Assembly (NCBI GenBank): GCA_903891325.1
Contig: CAITEC010000080.1
Coordinates: forward strand, 1 to 37,611
DNA from: an uncultured Opitutaceae bacterium
Lineage (GTDB): Bacteria > Verrucomicrobiota > Verrucomicrobiia > Opitutales > Opitutaceae
DNA length: 37,611 nucleotides
Reading direction: 5' to 3'
Position 1 is the stretch's first letter. Every line of letters begins with the position of its first letter. The translations under genes and the position numbers were made by a program. The notes under the pieces were generated by a model that saw only the letters and a list, made by a program, of their open reading frames with translations, had not been told where the DNA came from and made no database searches. Positions 16,622 to 24,061 of the stretch are shown here, piece after piece.

Positions 16622-17044
16622 GCGGAGCGCCCGGATCTCGGCAGGGGTGGCCGCCGCCCGGTGAAGCCGGCGGGAGCCCAGGCGCGCGGCGGTCGCATCC
16701 ATGAGGTCGGGGCGAAGGACGGCGACGAGGATCGAGCCGTCCGCGCAGGAGCGGTAGGGGAGATTGGACCCCGGCGGGGCTTCGCCGCACGCCCATTCCT
16801 CCCCGTCGCCACACCAGAGCGCCCTTCCGAACCGGTGGCAACCGTGGCGCCGGATCAGCCACGAGAGCCAGGGTTTCTCCGGGATGAACGGGGCCCCCGC
16901 CAGCAGGAAGTCGCACAGGGTCCCGGTCTCCGGCCTCCCCAGGGCCTCGTCGATCCGTGAAACCACGTCGGGGGCGAGCACGCCCTCGTCCCGGAGCTCG
17001 GCGAGCAGGGGGCTGTCGCGCGCGGCGTCGACAAAGTGCATCAT
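16508..17044 (-). CDS. Stand-alone GspE N-terminal-like domain protein
   Basis: The 178-residue protein looks like the N-terminal (GspE-N/MshEN-like) domain of type II secretion/type IV pilus ATPases without the ATPase: a helical part (LLAELRDEGVLAPDVVSRIDEALG, CDFLLAGAPFIPEKPWLSWL), then DGSILVAVLRPDLMDATAARL and HRAAATPAEIRALRSAW, which match the domain's beta-alpha pattern and its A-T-P-x-E-I block. It has no Walker motif. It is the last gene of the six-gene minus-strand operon and its ATG overlaps the previous stop (ATGA). Its 3' 114 nt overlap the dioxygenase gene. In context it may be an adaptor for a secretion or coupling apparatus; this is inferred from weak similarity. Confidence 0.55.
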   Translation of the reverse strand: MMHFVDAARDSPLLAELRDEGVLAPDVVSRIDEALGRPETGTLCDFLLAGAPFIPEKPWLSWLIRRHGCHRFGRALWCGDGEEWACGEAPPGSNLPYRSCADGSILVAVLRPDLMDATAARLGSRRLHRAAATPAEIRALRSAWNRLPGWDALAPPAVLKDGVGKVQHGTVGLAQGCR

Positions 17045-17346
17045 GGGGACGCCCGGCGGCGCGGCCGGAGCAGGCCCGCGATCGCGATCGCGCCGCCCGC
17101 CGGACCGACGACCCGCGCCCGTCCGCTGCGGACAAGGCAGAGCGAGCCAAAGTAGAGCAGCCCGCAGAGCAGCGCGGCCCGGCGCCAGCCCAGGGCGCCG
17201 CAGGTGATCGCCGCCAGCGCGCAAAGCATGCCCGCGGAGAGCCACAGGGCCGTGGACAGCTGGGCGTGGACCGCGTTCAGTGTCGCCTGGAGTGTCGCCG
17301 GGTCCAGGCCGTCGGCTGCAACCGGGCCCGCGTCGATCGGGTTCAC
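17041..17346 (-). CDS. Small membrane protein of the coupling-protein locus
   Basis: The 101-residue product uses a GTG start overlapping the upstream stop (GTGA). It has a polar N-terminus (about 30 residues), then three hydrophobic segments (about 33-55, 57-72 and 79-92) and a basic Arg-rich C-terminus (RPRRRASP). No family is recognised. Its size and two-to-three helices recall small T4SS inner-membrane proteins or pilin-like VirB2/TrbC, but there is no signal-peptide cleavage site to support a pilin. The overlaps on both sides show it is translated with its neighbours. Confidence 0.6.
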   Translation of the reverse strand: MNPIDAGPVAADGLDPATLQATLNAVHAQLSTALWLSAGMLCALAAITCGALGWRRAALLCGLLYFGSLCLVRSGRARVVGPAGGAIAIAGLLRPRRRASP

Positions 17347-17780
17347 GGTGTCCCCGCCGGCGGCGGGAGCCGGACGATCGCCGGGCCGAGCCGAAGCATC
17401 TCATCGGCGGACAGCGACACATTGCGGGTCGGGATTGGGGCGACCCCGGCCGCATTCGCGGCGAGGAATTCCCGCAGTCCCCCGTCGCGCAGGAGAGCGG
17501 CGCGGTCCGCCCCGGTGAGCTCGGCCCAGGTCCGCGGGCGGTAGGTGAAGGGGCCGAGGTTCGCTGAAAACGCGAGTGCGCGTCCGGGAGGGGGGGCCTG
17601 CGAATTCCCGGCGGGCCGCACGTCGGCCCGCAGTCCGGGCCTGTCGCGGGCGGCCGCGGCAACGAAGGCGTCCAGGAGCGCCAGCGCGTTTCGCGTGCGG
17701 CCCTCGCCGGGGAGCGGACCGCTCGCCGCGGCGCACGCGGCGATCAGAAGGATTAGTCTCGGGGGGTGCATCGGGGACAT
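17343..17780 (-). CDS. Probable lipoprotein of the coupling-protein locus
   Basis: The 145-residue protein begins with a short hydrophobic signal ending LLIAAC, a good lipobox with C16 as the lipidated residue. The mature part contains a helical stretch (ALALLDAFVAAAARDRP), a Pro-rich linker (QAPPPGR) and a C-terminal part with GPFTYRPRTWAELTGADRAALL and SLSADEMLRLGPAIVRLPP. No domain is recognised. Small outer-membrane lipoproteins are a regular part of type IV secretion cores (VirB7, DotC/DotD), so that role is conceivable but not shown. The start may be Met1 (17780) or Met4 (17771). The long upstream frame overlaps the Imm70-like gene and was rejected. Confidence 0.6.
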   Translation of the reverse strand: MSPMHPPRLILLIAACAAASGPLPGEGRTRNALALLDAFVAAAARDRPGLRADVRPAGNSQAPPPGRALAFSANLGPFTYRPRTWAELTGADRAALLRDGGLREFLAANAAGVAPIPTRNVSLSADEMLRLGPAIVRLPPPAGTP

Positions 17781-17791
17781 AATGGCAAGGG

Positions 17792-18118
17792 CTATTGGAA
17801 AAGGATCGGAAGCTGCCGCTCGACGGCGATTTCCGCCAGGCGCCGCAGGGCCCCGAGGAGCGGGGCCCCGTCGGGGTCGACGAAGCGCGCGACCCGCCCG
17901 GGCTCGATTCTCCCCAGCTCCCCGAGCAGGTCGCCGCACTCGCCCGGCGTCCACTCGCCGTCGCAGTCGGAGTGCCCGAGGAGGGTGGGCAGGGAGGGAC
18001 GGCCCCCCTTGGCGCAGTTTCCGGCGCTTTCCCGAAACGAGTTGAACTGCGCGTACGATCCGGCCTCGACTCCGTCGATTTCCCGGTCCCCGTCGAACAG
18101 GCACAGGTACAGGCTCAC
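17792..18118 (-). CDS. Imm70-like immunity protein
   Basis: The 108-residue protein (GTG start) reads SLYLCLFDGDREIDGVEAGSY, then a central LPTLLGHSDCDGEWTPGEC and a C-terminal FVDPDGAPLLGALRRL...PILFQ. I recognise this pattern as the Imm70 family of polymorphic-toxin immunity proteins; the HSDCDGEW block is the clearest marker. Such proteins neutralise a toxin encoded just upstream. Here the toxin-like gene lies one gene upstream (18388-18813). The GTG overlaps the preceding stop (GTGA), so an in-frame ATG further upstream is unlikely. It is cytoplasmic, with no signal. Which toxin it neutralises is inferred only from gene order. Confidence 0.75.
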   Translation of the reverse strand: MSLYLCLFDGDREIDGVEAGSYAQFNSFRESAGNCAKGGRPSLPTLLGHSDCDGEWTPGECGDLLGELGRIEPGRVARFVDPDGAPLLGALRRLAEIAVERQLPILFQ

Positions 18119-18369
18119 GGCAGCTCCTCCCTTCGGATCAGGCTCCCCGTGGATGCGACGAGGTCCAGGAGGGTCCGGTCGAAGCGGCACCCGCGGGGCA
18201 CGTGCAGGGCCAGGACCTTGCCCCGCTCCGCGGCGAGGAATGCGAGGAGGCGCACCTGGTGGGTTGCGCGGAGAAGCGCCACCTGCTTGAAGAGGTGCAC
18301 GGCCTCGGGGGTTTCGGCGTCGGGGAGGGTCCCCCGCGGCGTCGGATCATCGGTGTCGTCGTTTTTCAT
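18115..18369 (-). CDS. Small protein between toxin and immunity genes, unknown
   Basis: The 84-residue protein has an acidic, Pro-rich N-terminus (KNDDTDDPTPRGTLPDAETPE), a helix (EAVHLFKQVALLRATHQVRLLAFLAAERG) and a short strand-rich end (KVLALHVPRGCRFDRTLLDLV). No family is recognised. It lies 18 nt after the toxin-like gene and overlaps the Imm70-like gene by 4 nt. Position suggests a second immunity or chaperone-like protein, but nothing in the sequence proves it. Confidence 0.55.
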   Translation of the reverse strand: MKNDDTDDPTPRGTLPDAETPEAVHLFKQVALLRATHQVRLLAFLAAERGKVLALHVPRGCRFDRTLLDLVASTGSLIRREELP

Positions 18370-18387
18370 GGGTGAAATGGGTCCGAT

Positions 18388-18813
18388 TCAGGGCTCCGGC
18401 TCGGGAAGGGGCCTGACCTTCACGCCCTTGGGATCCAGCCAGCGCCGGAAGGGGGAGGTGACGGGCCGGCTGGTGTAAATTGTGAGCGGCTGCTTCTCGA
18501 CGACGGACCGGTAGGTCTGGAGCCGGAGCTGGTAGGTCGAGTCGAGAACGCTCTTGCCGGACTTTATCTCGGCCAGTCCCCGCTCGATGCTGTCCACCAC
18601 GGTGCCGCGCACCAGTCCTCGGGTCGTGTAGCGGGCGTCCCCGACGATGGCGCGAAAGACCGCGCTGCAGACCTGGCTGACGGTGGGCCGCCACACCTCG
18701 GTGTTCTTCGACACATGGAGGGCCTCGAGGGCGCGCGCCTCGGCGTTCTGCCCGCTGACCAGGGGTTCGGGAATTCGTGACACCGCGCATAAAGGCAAGG
18801 CCGCGTCCCGCAC
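18388..18813 (-). CDS. Orphan polymorphic-toxin C-terminal domain (PD-(D/E)XK nuclease-like)
   Basis: The 141-residue product resembles a toxin domain found at the C-terminus of RHS/YD-repeat proteins: GQNAEARALEAL, KNTEVWRPT, FRAIVGDARYT, GTVVDSIERGLAEIKSGKSV, YQLRLQTYRSVVE and PLTIYTSRPV. D...E-x-K (VVDS...AEIKSG) fits a restriction-endonuclease-like active site. No RHS core, signal peptide or ATG is present. The start may be GTG 18813 or GTG 18783; the domain itself begins near residue 20. It could be a free-standing toxin, a displaced cassette from a larger toxin gene or a remnant. It heads the operon that contains the Imm70-like gene. The 5' end reaches the control region of the divergent coupling-protein gene. 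Confidence 0.6.
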   Translation of the reverse strand: MRDAALPLCAVSRIPEPLVSGQNAEARALEALHVSKNTEVWRPTVSQVCSAVFRAIVGDARYTTRGLVRGTVVDSIERGLAEIKSGKSVLDSTYQLRLQTYRSVVEKQPLTIYTSRPVTSPFRRWLDPKGVKVRPLPEPEP

Positions 18814-18823
18814 TTGTTATTAT
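18810..18823 (+). promoter_or_regulatory. GCACTTGTTATTAT motif upstream of the coupling-protein gene
   Basis: The 14-mer GCACTTGTTATTAT ends 19 nt before the ATG at 18843 and is identical to 9312-9325, before another gene start. TATTAT resembles a -10 element (5 of 6 positions), but no good -35 is seen. It lies between the divergent operons. Confidence 0.3.
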
Positions 18824-18842
18824 CCGGGAGTCGCCACCTCCC

Positions 18843-21197
18843 ATGCCTTCACTCCCGCCCATCCTCGGTCTCTGGCGCTGGTCGGTCGCCGCCGCCGCGC
18901 GGCGGATGCCGTTTCGCTCGCCGGCCCTCTGCATGGCGCTGAGCTGCTTCCTCCTGCTCACGGCATTTTCGCTGCTTCCCCGGCTGGAGGCCGCGGCCCG
19001 GGCGGCTCCGCTTTTCGCGGATGCGATCGGCCGGGGCGCGGGCTGGACCGCCCTTCGCGTCCTGGCGGCGACAATGATGGCCGCGGCGTGCGCGGGGGCC
19101 TGCGCCCTCCAGGCCCGCTGCCTTCAGGTCTGTTTTCCGGACGCCTTTGAGTCGGGACCGGCCGGCGGGCCCGTGTGGACCGGACGCGCCGGCTGGCCTG
19201 GGCGCAGGCCGGACGGAATCTCGATCGCGGGAATGCGGGTCGACCGCGACGACATGCGGACCTCCATCCTGGTCACCGGGGTCACCGGCTCCTCGAAGAC
19301 AGCCGGTGTGCTCATGCCCGCCCTCGCGCAGCTCTTCAGGACGTACAACCGGGAGGACGGGGACGCCGACCGCAGCGGCCGTTTCCAGAAGATCGGCGCC
19401 TTCATCCCCGAGGTGAAGGGCGACCTTGTGGACGGGTGCATCTACCTGGCCCACGAGGCGGGGCGCTGCGTTTCCCGGGATGTGGTCATCATCTCGCCGG
19501 CCTGCCGGATCCCGGTTGTCCGCTACCGGGATGAGCGGGGCCGGCGCTGGTTCCTGAGCGCGCGCGGCGGCTCGGGCGGCTCGGACGCCGGCGAGCTGCT
19601 TCCCCGCATGAATTTTCCGGCCGGCCACCCGGCGGAGGGCCGGCTGGTGAGCCCGGGGGTATTTGAAAGTCCCGCGGACCTTGAGGCCGTCCTTCCGGGG
19701 CTCTCGCTGATCGTTGTTCCCCTGGGCGCGCGGCGCCCGCGCTTCATCGGGTGGCGCTGGGAGGGCCGCCTGCTCCGCCGGGTCAGCCACACGGAGTCGC
19801 GCGACGCGGCGGCGCCGCTTCCCGGGCCGGACGGGCGCGCGCAGCGGGCCGATCCGCCCCGAAGCCTGCGCATCGACGGGGTGGTCGGGATCGACAACGG
19901 GATCCACTACAACCTGGTCGACCCGCGGCTTCCGGCCGCGGAGGCCGCCGAGCGGCTGACCCGGTTGGCCGCGATGAGCCGGAGGGGCGGCGGGGCCGGG
20001 GAGAACGATTATTTCTACGACCAGGGCCGCAAGCTGATCGCCGCGTGCATCTCCCTGCACCGGGCCACGGAGGCGGCGCCGTGCACAGCCGTCGACATCG
20101 TGAGGCTGGCGACCCAGGACCGGCGGCTCGATTGCGCCCTGGGCGCGCTGCGCTCGCGGATCGAGGAGCTGGAGGCGGCGGAGGCCGCCTGTGAGGACGC
20201 GGACGCCCGGGCCGACGTCCGCCGGAGGCGGATCGCCCCCCTGGAGGACCTCCGGCTTTACTTTGAGGACGAGTGGCTGCGGATGGTGGCCGACGGCAAG
20301 ACGGCCAACGTGATCCGCTCCACAATCTCTGCCGCCTTCGATGCGTTCCTGCAGGATCCCGACCTCTCCGATGCCTTCTGCCGGCCCTCGACCTTCTCCT
20401 TCGAGGACATCGTGCAGTCGGGCCGGATCATCGGGCTTGTCCCGGGCGACCGCTACGAGCAGCTGGGCCGGCTGCTGGGCACGGCGTGCAAGATGGAGTT
20501 CCAGAGCACGATGCTCTCCCGGAACGGCAGGCCCGACCTGAACGCGTCGCGGCTGGCCGTCTACTTCGCCGACGAGTGCCACAAGTACATCATCAGCGGA
20601 TCGGCGACCGCGGGGGACCCGTACTTCATGAACCTCTCCCGCTCGAGCAACGTGGTGAACATCTGCGCGACCCAGAGCTACGCGTGGATCGTCGAGGTGA
20701 TTGGCCGGGAGGCGGCGAACGTCTACATCTCCGCCTTTGGCGTCCAATTCTGGCTGCAGCAGACCGACCCGGAGACCTGCCGGCGCGCGGCTGAGATGTG
20801 CGGGCGGGTGACGCGCGAGCAGGTCACCGAGGACCATAACCTCACGCTCGGGGGCATCCTCGGGTCCCTGTCCACCGGGCGGGCGCCCTCGGTCCGCCGG
20901 CTGGTGCGCGATGAGGAGCGCGAGCGGCATCGCGCGGAGGACTTCTCCCAGCTCAATGTCGGGGAGGTGATCGCCTACAACAAGGGCCGCGAGGGGCGGC
21001 TGGCGAAGGTTGCGCGGGGCAGGACCTCCTACCTCTTCTGCACGAGCCGCCCCGCGGGCGCGGCGGCGGTCGGCGCACGGGTCCGGGAGTACTACCGCGA
21101 GCTGCTGGAAAACCTCACCCACGAGCGCAGCCAGTCCTCGCGATGGGACGCGACCGCCCCGTCCGGACAAACTGCCGACACCCTATGGACAACCTGA
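18843..21197 (+). CDS. VirD4/TraG-type type IV coupling ATPase
   Basis: The 784-residue protein has two N-terminal transmembrane helices (about 26-46 and 69-89) and a cytoplasmic ATPase. Walker A is GVTGSSKT at 146-153; a substrate-linked block EVKGDLVDG follows; Walker B is LAVYFADECHKY with D577, E578; and the sensor/arm region NICATQSYAWIVEVIG...VQFWLQQTDPETC is typical of the TraG/TraD/VirD4 family that brings DNA or proteins to type IV secretion channels. It is longer than usual (about 600); a Gly/Arg-rich insertion with beta character occupies about 230-350, and a helical insertion about 430-480. ATG 18843 was chosen since an earlier GTG would run into the divergent toxin gene. The downstream gene overlaps its end by 13 nt. 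No relaxase or VirB genes are in the window. Confidence 0.85.
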   Translation: MPSLPPILGLWRWSVAAAARRMPFRSPALCMALSCFLLLTAFSLLPRLEAAARAAPLFADAIGRGAGWTALRVLAATMMAAACAGACALQARCLQVCFPDAFESGPAGGPVWTGRAGWPGRRPDGISIAGMRVDRDDMRTSILVTGVTGSSKTAGVLMPALAQLFRTYNREDGDADRSGRFQKIGAFIPEVKGDLVDGCIYLAHEAGRCVSRDVVIISPACRIPVVRYRDERGRRWFLSARGGSGGSDAGELLPRMNFPAGHPAEGRLVSPGVFESPADLEAVLPGLSLIVVPLGARRPRFIGWRWEGRLLRRVSHTESRDAAAPLPGPDGRAQRADPPRSLRIDGVVGIDNGIHYNLVDPRLPAAEAAERLTRLAAMSRRGGGAGENDYFYDQGRKLIAACISLHRATEAAPCTAVDIVRLATQDRRLDCALGALRSRIEELEAAEAACEDADARADVRRRRIAPLEDLRLYFEDEWLRMVADGKTANVIRSTISAAFDAFLQDPDLSDAFCRPSTFSFEDIVQSGRIIGLVPGDRYEQLGRLLGTACKMEFQSTMLSRNGRPDLNASRLAVYFADECHKYIISGSATAGDPYFMNLSRSSNVVNICATQSYAWIVEVIGREAANVYISAFGVQFWLQQTDPETCRRAAEMCGRVTREQVTEDHNLTLGGILGSLSTGRAPSVRRLVRDEERERHRAEDFSQLNVGEVIAYNKGREGRLAKVARGRTSYLFCTSRPAGAAAVGARVREYYRELLENLTHERSQSSRWDATAPSGQTADTLWTT

Positions 21198-21889
21198 TCG
21201 AACCCGAGTCCCGCCCGGCGGCCTTTCCCTACGGGGTGACGATCGGCGGCTGCGAGGCCTTCGTCGCCGAGCCCAAGGGAGACCCGCTCTTCCGCTACCC
21301 GTCCCTCGTGGCGGAGGGGCGCGCCTACAACCTCTGGCTGACCGACCGGGTGCTGGACACCGTCCTGCGCCGCTGGAGCCGAGGGGCCGGGGACGGGCGC
21401 GGCCCGGCCACGACGGTGGCCAGCGACATCGAGTGGGCCAGCTGGCGGGGCCGCCGGGCCTTCCAGGAGATCCTTCCGGCGGCGGCCGGCGAAGGCGATC
21501 CGGCGGTGCTTGCGGCCCTGGGGGTCACGGCCAACCTGCAGCGCACCGTGGCAATCCTTGGCGAATTCATCCTGGAGGGAAGCCCCTCCCTCCAGCCTCC
21601 CTCGCCGCTGCGGCTCTCCCGCTTCCTGTGCGGCCTGGTCGACTACCCGGAAAACGCCCCATACTTTTCGGGTCGCTGCCAGGCTCCCGTGCATGCGGGA
21701 AGGCTGCGGATCCGGAGCACCGACGCCCGTCACCTGGGCAATGCGCTCTGGTGCTCGGAGGCGGAGATCGACCGCTGCTGCGAGGAGGCGCTCGCCGCGA
21801 TGGGCAGGGCCGTCCGCATGGGCGGGCGCTTCGCGCCCGGGGACCTGCGGCACCTTTGCGCCGACGCGATTCCCGGTGCGATCAGGTGA
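21185..21889 (+). CDS. Uncharacterised partner of the coupling ATPase
   Basis: The 234-residue protein starts [22 protein letters not shown] inside the end of the coupling-protein gene (13-nt overlap), so the two are co-translated. It has no signal peptide, membrane helix or known motif. Visible segments include [61 protein letters not shown] and a Cys/Arg-rich C-terminus ([19 protein letters not shown]). It may be an adaptor that presents substrates to the ATPase; this is inferred from position only. Its end overlaps the accC stop by 8 nt on the other strand. Confidence 0.65.
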   Translation: MDNLIEPESRPAAFPYGVTIGGCEAFVAEPKGDPLFRYPSLVAEGRAYNLWLTDRVLDTVLRRWSRGAGDGRGPATTVASDIEWASWRGRRAFQEILPAAAGEGDPAVLAALGVTANLQRTVAILGEFILEGSPSLQPPSPLRLSRFLCGLVDYPENAPYFSGRCQAPVHAGRLRIRSTDARHLGNALWCSEAEIDRCCEEALAAMGRAVRMGGRFAPGDLRHLCADAIPGAIR

Positions 21890-23246
21890 ACAGGTCCGGA
21901 GGGGTCCGGGTGAGGAACTCCTCCATGTAGGCCGTCGTGGCCTTCCCCTCGATGAAGACGGGGTCGGCCATGATCGCCGTGTGGAGCGGGATCGTCGTCT
22001 TGATTCCCCGGATCAGGTATTCGCTCAGCGAGCGGTAGGCGCGCTCGAGCGCGAGCTTCCGGGTCGTGCCCGTGCAGATGAGCTTTCCGATCATCGAGTC
22101 GTAATAGGGGGGGATCGAGTATCCGCTGTAGACATGGCTGTCGATCCGGACACCCGGGCCGCCGGGTGCGTAATAAAGCCCGATGGTGCCCGGGGAGGGC
22201 GCAAAGTTGCGGCCGGGATCCTCCGCGTTGATCCGGCACTCGATCGCGTGTTTTTCCCACTTGATGTCGCCCTGGTCGAACTCGAGCTTCTGCCCGTTGG
22301 CGACGTGGATCTGCTGCTTCACCAGGTCGATCCCCGTCACCTCCTCGGTCACGGGGTGCTCAACCTGGATGCGCGTGTTCATCTCGATGAAATAAAAGTG
22401 CCCCTTCTGGTCCACGAGAAACTCCACGGTGCCGGCGCTCTCGTACTCCGCGGCCTCGGCGGCGCGGATCGCGGCCTTGCCCATCTTCTTGCGAAGGTCC
22501 GATGTGAGGAAGGGGGAGGGGGCCTCCTCGATCAGCTTCTGGTGCCGGCGCTGGACGGAGCAGTCGCGCTCGCCCAGGTGCAGCGTGTGGCCGTGGCTGT
22601 CCGCGAGGATCTGGAATTCGATGTGGCGGGGCTTGTCGATGTACTTCTCGATGTAGACGGCGCCGTTGCCGAAGGCCTTTTCCGCCTCGCCCCGCGCCAC
22701 GTGGTACTCCTTGGCGAAGGACACGTCGTTGTGCGCGATCCGCATCCCCCGTCCGCCGCCGCCTGCGACCGCCTTGATGATCACCGGGTAGCCGATCTTG
22801 CGGGCCACCTTGAGCGCCTCGGTCTCCGAGTCGACGGGGCCGTCGCTGCCCGGGACGGTCGGGACATTCGCCTTTCGGACCGTGTCCTTGGCGACCGACT
22901 TGTCCCCCATCATCCGGATCGTCTTGGAGTTGGGCCCGATGAACTTGATGTTGCAGGACTCGCACTGCTCCGCGAATTTCGCGTTTTCCGAGAGGAATCC
23001 GTACCCGGGATGAATGGCGTCCACATCGGCGATCTCCGCGGCGCTAATGATCCGGTCAACCCTCAGGTAGCTGTCGGCGCTCTTCGGTCCGCCGATGCAG
23101 ATTGCCTCGTCGGCGAGCTGGACGTGCAGGGACTGGACGTCCGCCTCCGAGTAGACTGCCAGGGTCTTGATGCCAAGCTCGCGGCAGGCGCGGACAATCC
23201 GCAGGGCGATCTCCCCGCGATTGGCGATCAGAATTTTTTGAATCAT
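21882..23246 (-). CDS. accC: Acetyl-CoA carboxylase, biotin carboxylase subunit
   Basis: The 454-residue enzyme carboxylates the biotin of AccB using ATP and bicarbonate, the first half-reaction of fatty-acid synthesis. Domains: N-terminal fold with [16 protein letters not shown]-grasp with K116, K158 and the Gly-rich loop AGGGGRGMR (161-169), the catalytic block [14 protein letters not shown], and the C-terminal domain. Length is normal for a stand-alone AccC. It follows accB after 61 nt on the same strand, the standard order. The start at 23246 gives the canonical [14 protein letters not shown]. Confidence 0.97.
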   Translation of the reverse strand: MIQKILIANRGEIALRIVRACRELGIKTLAVYSEADVQSLHVQLADEAICIGGPKSADSYLRVDRIISAAEIADVDAIHPGYGFLSENAKFAEQCESCNIKFIGPNSKTIRMMGDKSVAKDTVRKANVPTVPGSDGPVDSETEALKVARKIGYPVIIKAVAGGGGRGMRIAHNDVSFAKEYHVARGEAEKAFGNGAVYIEKYIDKPRHIEFQILADSHGHTLHLGERDCSVQRRHQKLIEEAPSPFLTSDLRKKMGKAAIRAAEAAEYESAGTVEFLVDQKGHFYFIEMNTRIQVEHPVTEEVTGIDLVKQQIHVANGQKLEFDQGDIKWEKHAIECRINAEDPGRNFAPSPGTIGLYYAPGGPGVRIDSHVYSGYSIPPYYDSMIGKLICTGTTRKLALERAYRSLSEYLIRGIKTTIPLHTAIMADPVFIEGKATTAYMEEFLTRTPPDLFT

Positions 23247-23307
23247 GATACGGTAAGCACCAGCGCACGCGCAAAGTGCGGTGCGTCAGAGGCTTGGAAT
23301 GGATCGA

Positions 23308-23796
23308 TCACTCTTTTCTTACCTTGAACAGCCGTTGGCCGTATTCGACCGGCTGGCCGTTCTCGACGAGAACCTCAAGGATGACACCCTTGGTTTCGGC
23401 CTGGATCTCGTTCATGATCTTCATGGCCTCGATGATGCAAACAACCGAGTTTTCAGCGACTTTGGCCTCCACTTCGGTAAACGGTTTGCTTTCGGGGCTG
23501 GCGGAGCGATAAAAGGTCCCGACCATGGGCGACTTGATGAATGTAACCCCCGCTTCCTCCGCGCTTGCCGCTCCCGCCCCGGGATTCAGCGTGGCGCTGG
23601 AACCGGAACTGAGGCTTGCAGGGGCGGCCGCCGGCGCCGGCTGGTGGTATGTGACGATCGGGTCTCCACCGGCGGCGGCCAGGCCGTTGTGACCCCGGCG
23701 AATCTTGATCTTGAACCCCTCCTCCTCCAGCGCGAACTCGGACAGCTCCGAACGCTTCATCAATTCGATGATCTGCTTGATTTGTTTGAGATCCAA
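23308..23796 (-). CDS. accB: Acetyl-CoA carboxylase biotin carboxyl carrier protein
   Basis: The 162-residue carrier has a helical N-terminal part (MDLKQIKQIIELMKRSELSEF), an Ala/Pro/Ser-rich flexible linker (about 50-82) and a biotinyl domain, with the modified lysine K126 in EAMKIMNE and SPMVGTFYRS at its start. It forms the AccABCD complex with AccC encoded just downstream. The upstream 265 nt are unusually AT-rich and are shared with a divergent gene. No Shine-Dalgarno sequence is visible before the ATG. Confidence 0.96.
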   Translation of the reverse strand: MDLKQIKQIIELMKRSELSEFALEEEGFKIKIRRGHNGLAAAGGDPIVTYHQPAPAAAPASLSSGSSATLNPGAGAASAEEAGVTFIKSPMVGTFYRSASPESKPFTEVEAKVAENSVVCIIEAMKIMNEIQAETKGVILEVLVENGQPVEYGQRLFKVRKE

Positions 23797-24061
23797 GTTT
23801 TGCCAGGGGTTAAGTTTGGGGGAACAGGAGGTTAGTTCTCGTTCGGGGCGTGGCGTTCAAAAGAATTAAAGCAAATGTAGCAACACCGATTTTTGCAAAA
23901 TAATTGCAATAAACAAAAAAACAGCGAAAAATTGGTAAAATTGCCTGATTTTTCGGAAAAAGTTTAATTTTTAACGGATATTTAGCTAATTGCCTCATGA
24001 GAATTCCCATTTTTGTTGGGCATTTATTGATTCTCAAATAAAACGGAAAACTCCCGTATCC
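23797..24061. promoter_or_regulatory. AT-rich divergent intergenic region, accBC / polyprenyl synthase
   Basis: This 265-bp gap is far richer in A+T than the rest of the window, with runs such as CAAAAAAACAG and GTTTAATTTTTAACGG. It must hold promoters for accBC (leftward) and the polyprenyl synthase (rightward). Several TTTGCA and TTGCAA boxes occur near 23890-23910 on the minus strand, but no single -35/-10 pair stands out. Short open frames across it have no coding character. Confidence 0.55.

Noticed and set aside
17041-17346. VirB2/TrbC-type pilin
   Set aside because: Small size and hydrophobic segments fit, but there is no clear signal-peptide cleavage site and the C-terminus is strongly basic.
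18849-21170. Long minus-strand open frame (773 codons) antisense to the coupling ATPase
   Set aside because: Its translation is Arg/Pro/Gly-rich without any domain, while the plus strand carries clear Walker motifs. It is a high-GC shadow frame.
18843-21197. FtsK/SpoIIIE or HerA-type DNA translocase identity for the coupling ATPase
   Set aside because: Two N-terminal helices, the EVKGDL block and the C-terminal QTDPETC region fit VirD4/TraG better; no FtsK gamma domain is present.
21510-23327. Plus-strand open frame opposite accC
   Set aside because: accC is full length with all catalytic motifs; the opposite frame shows no recognisable domain.
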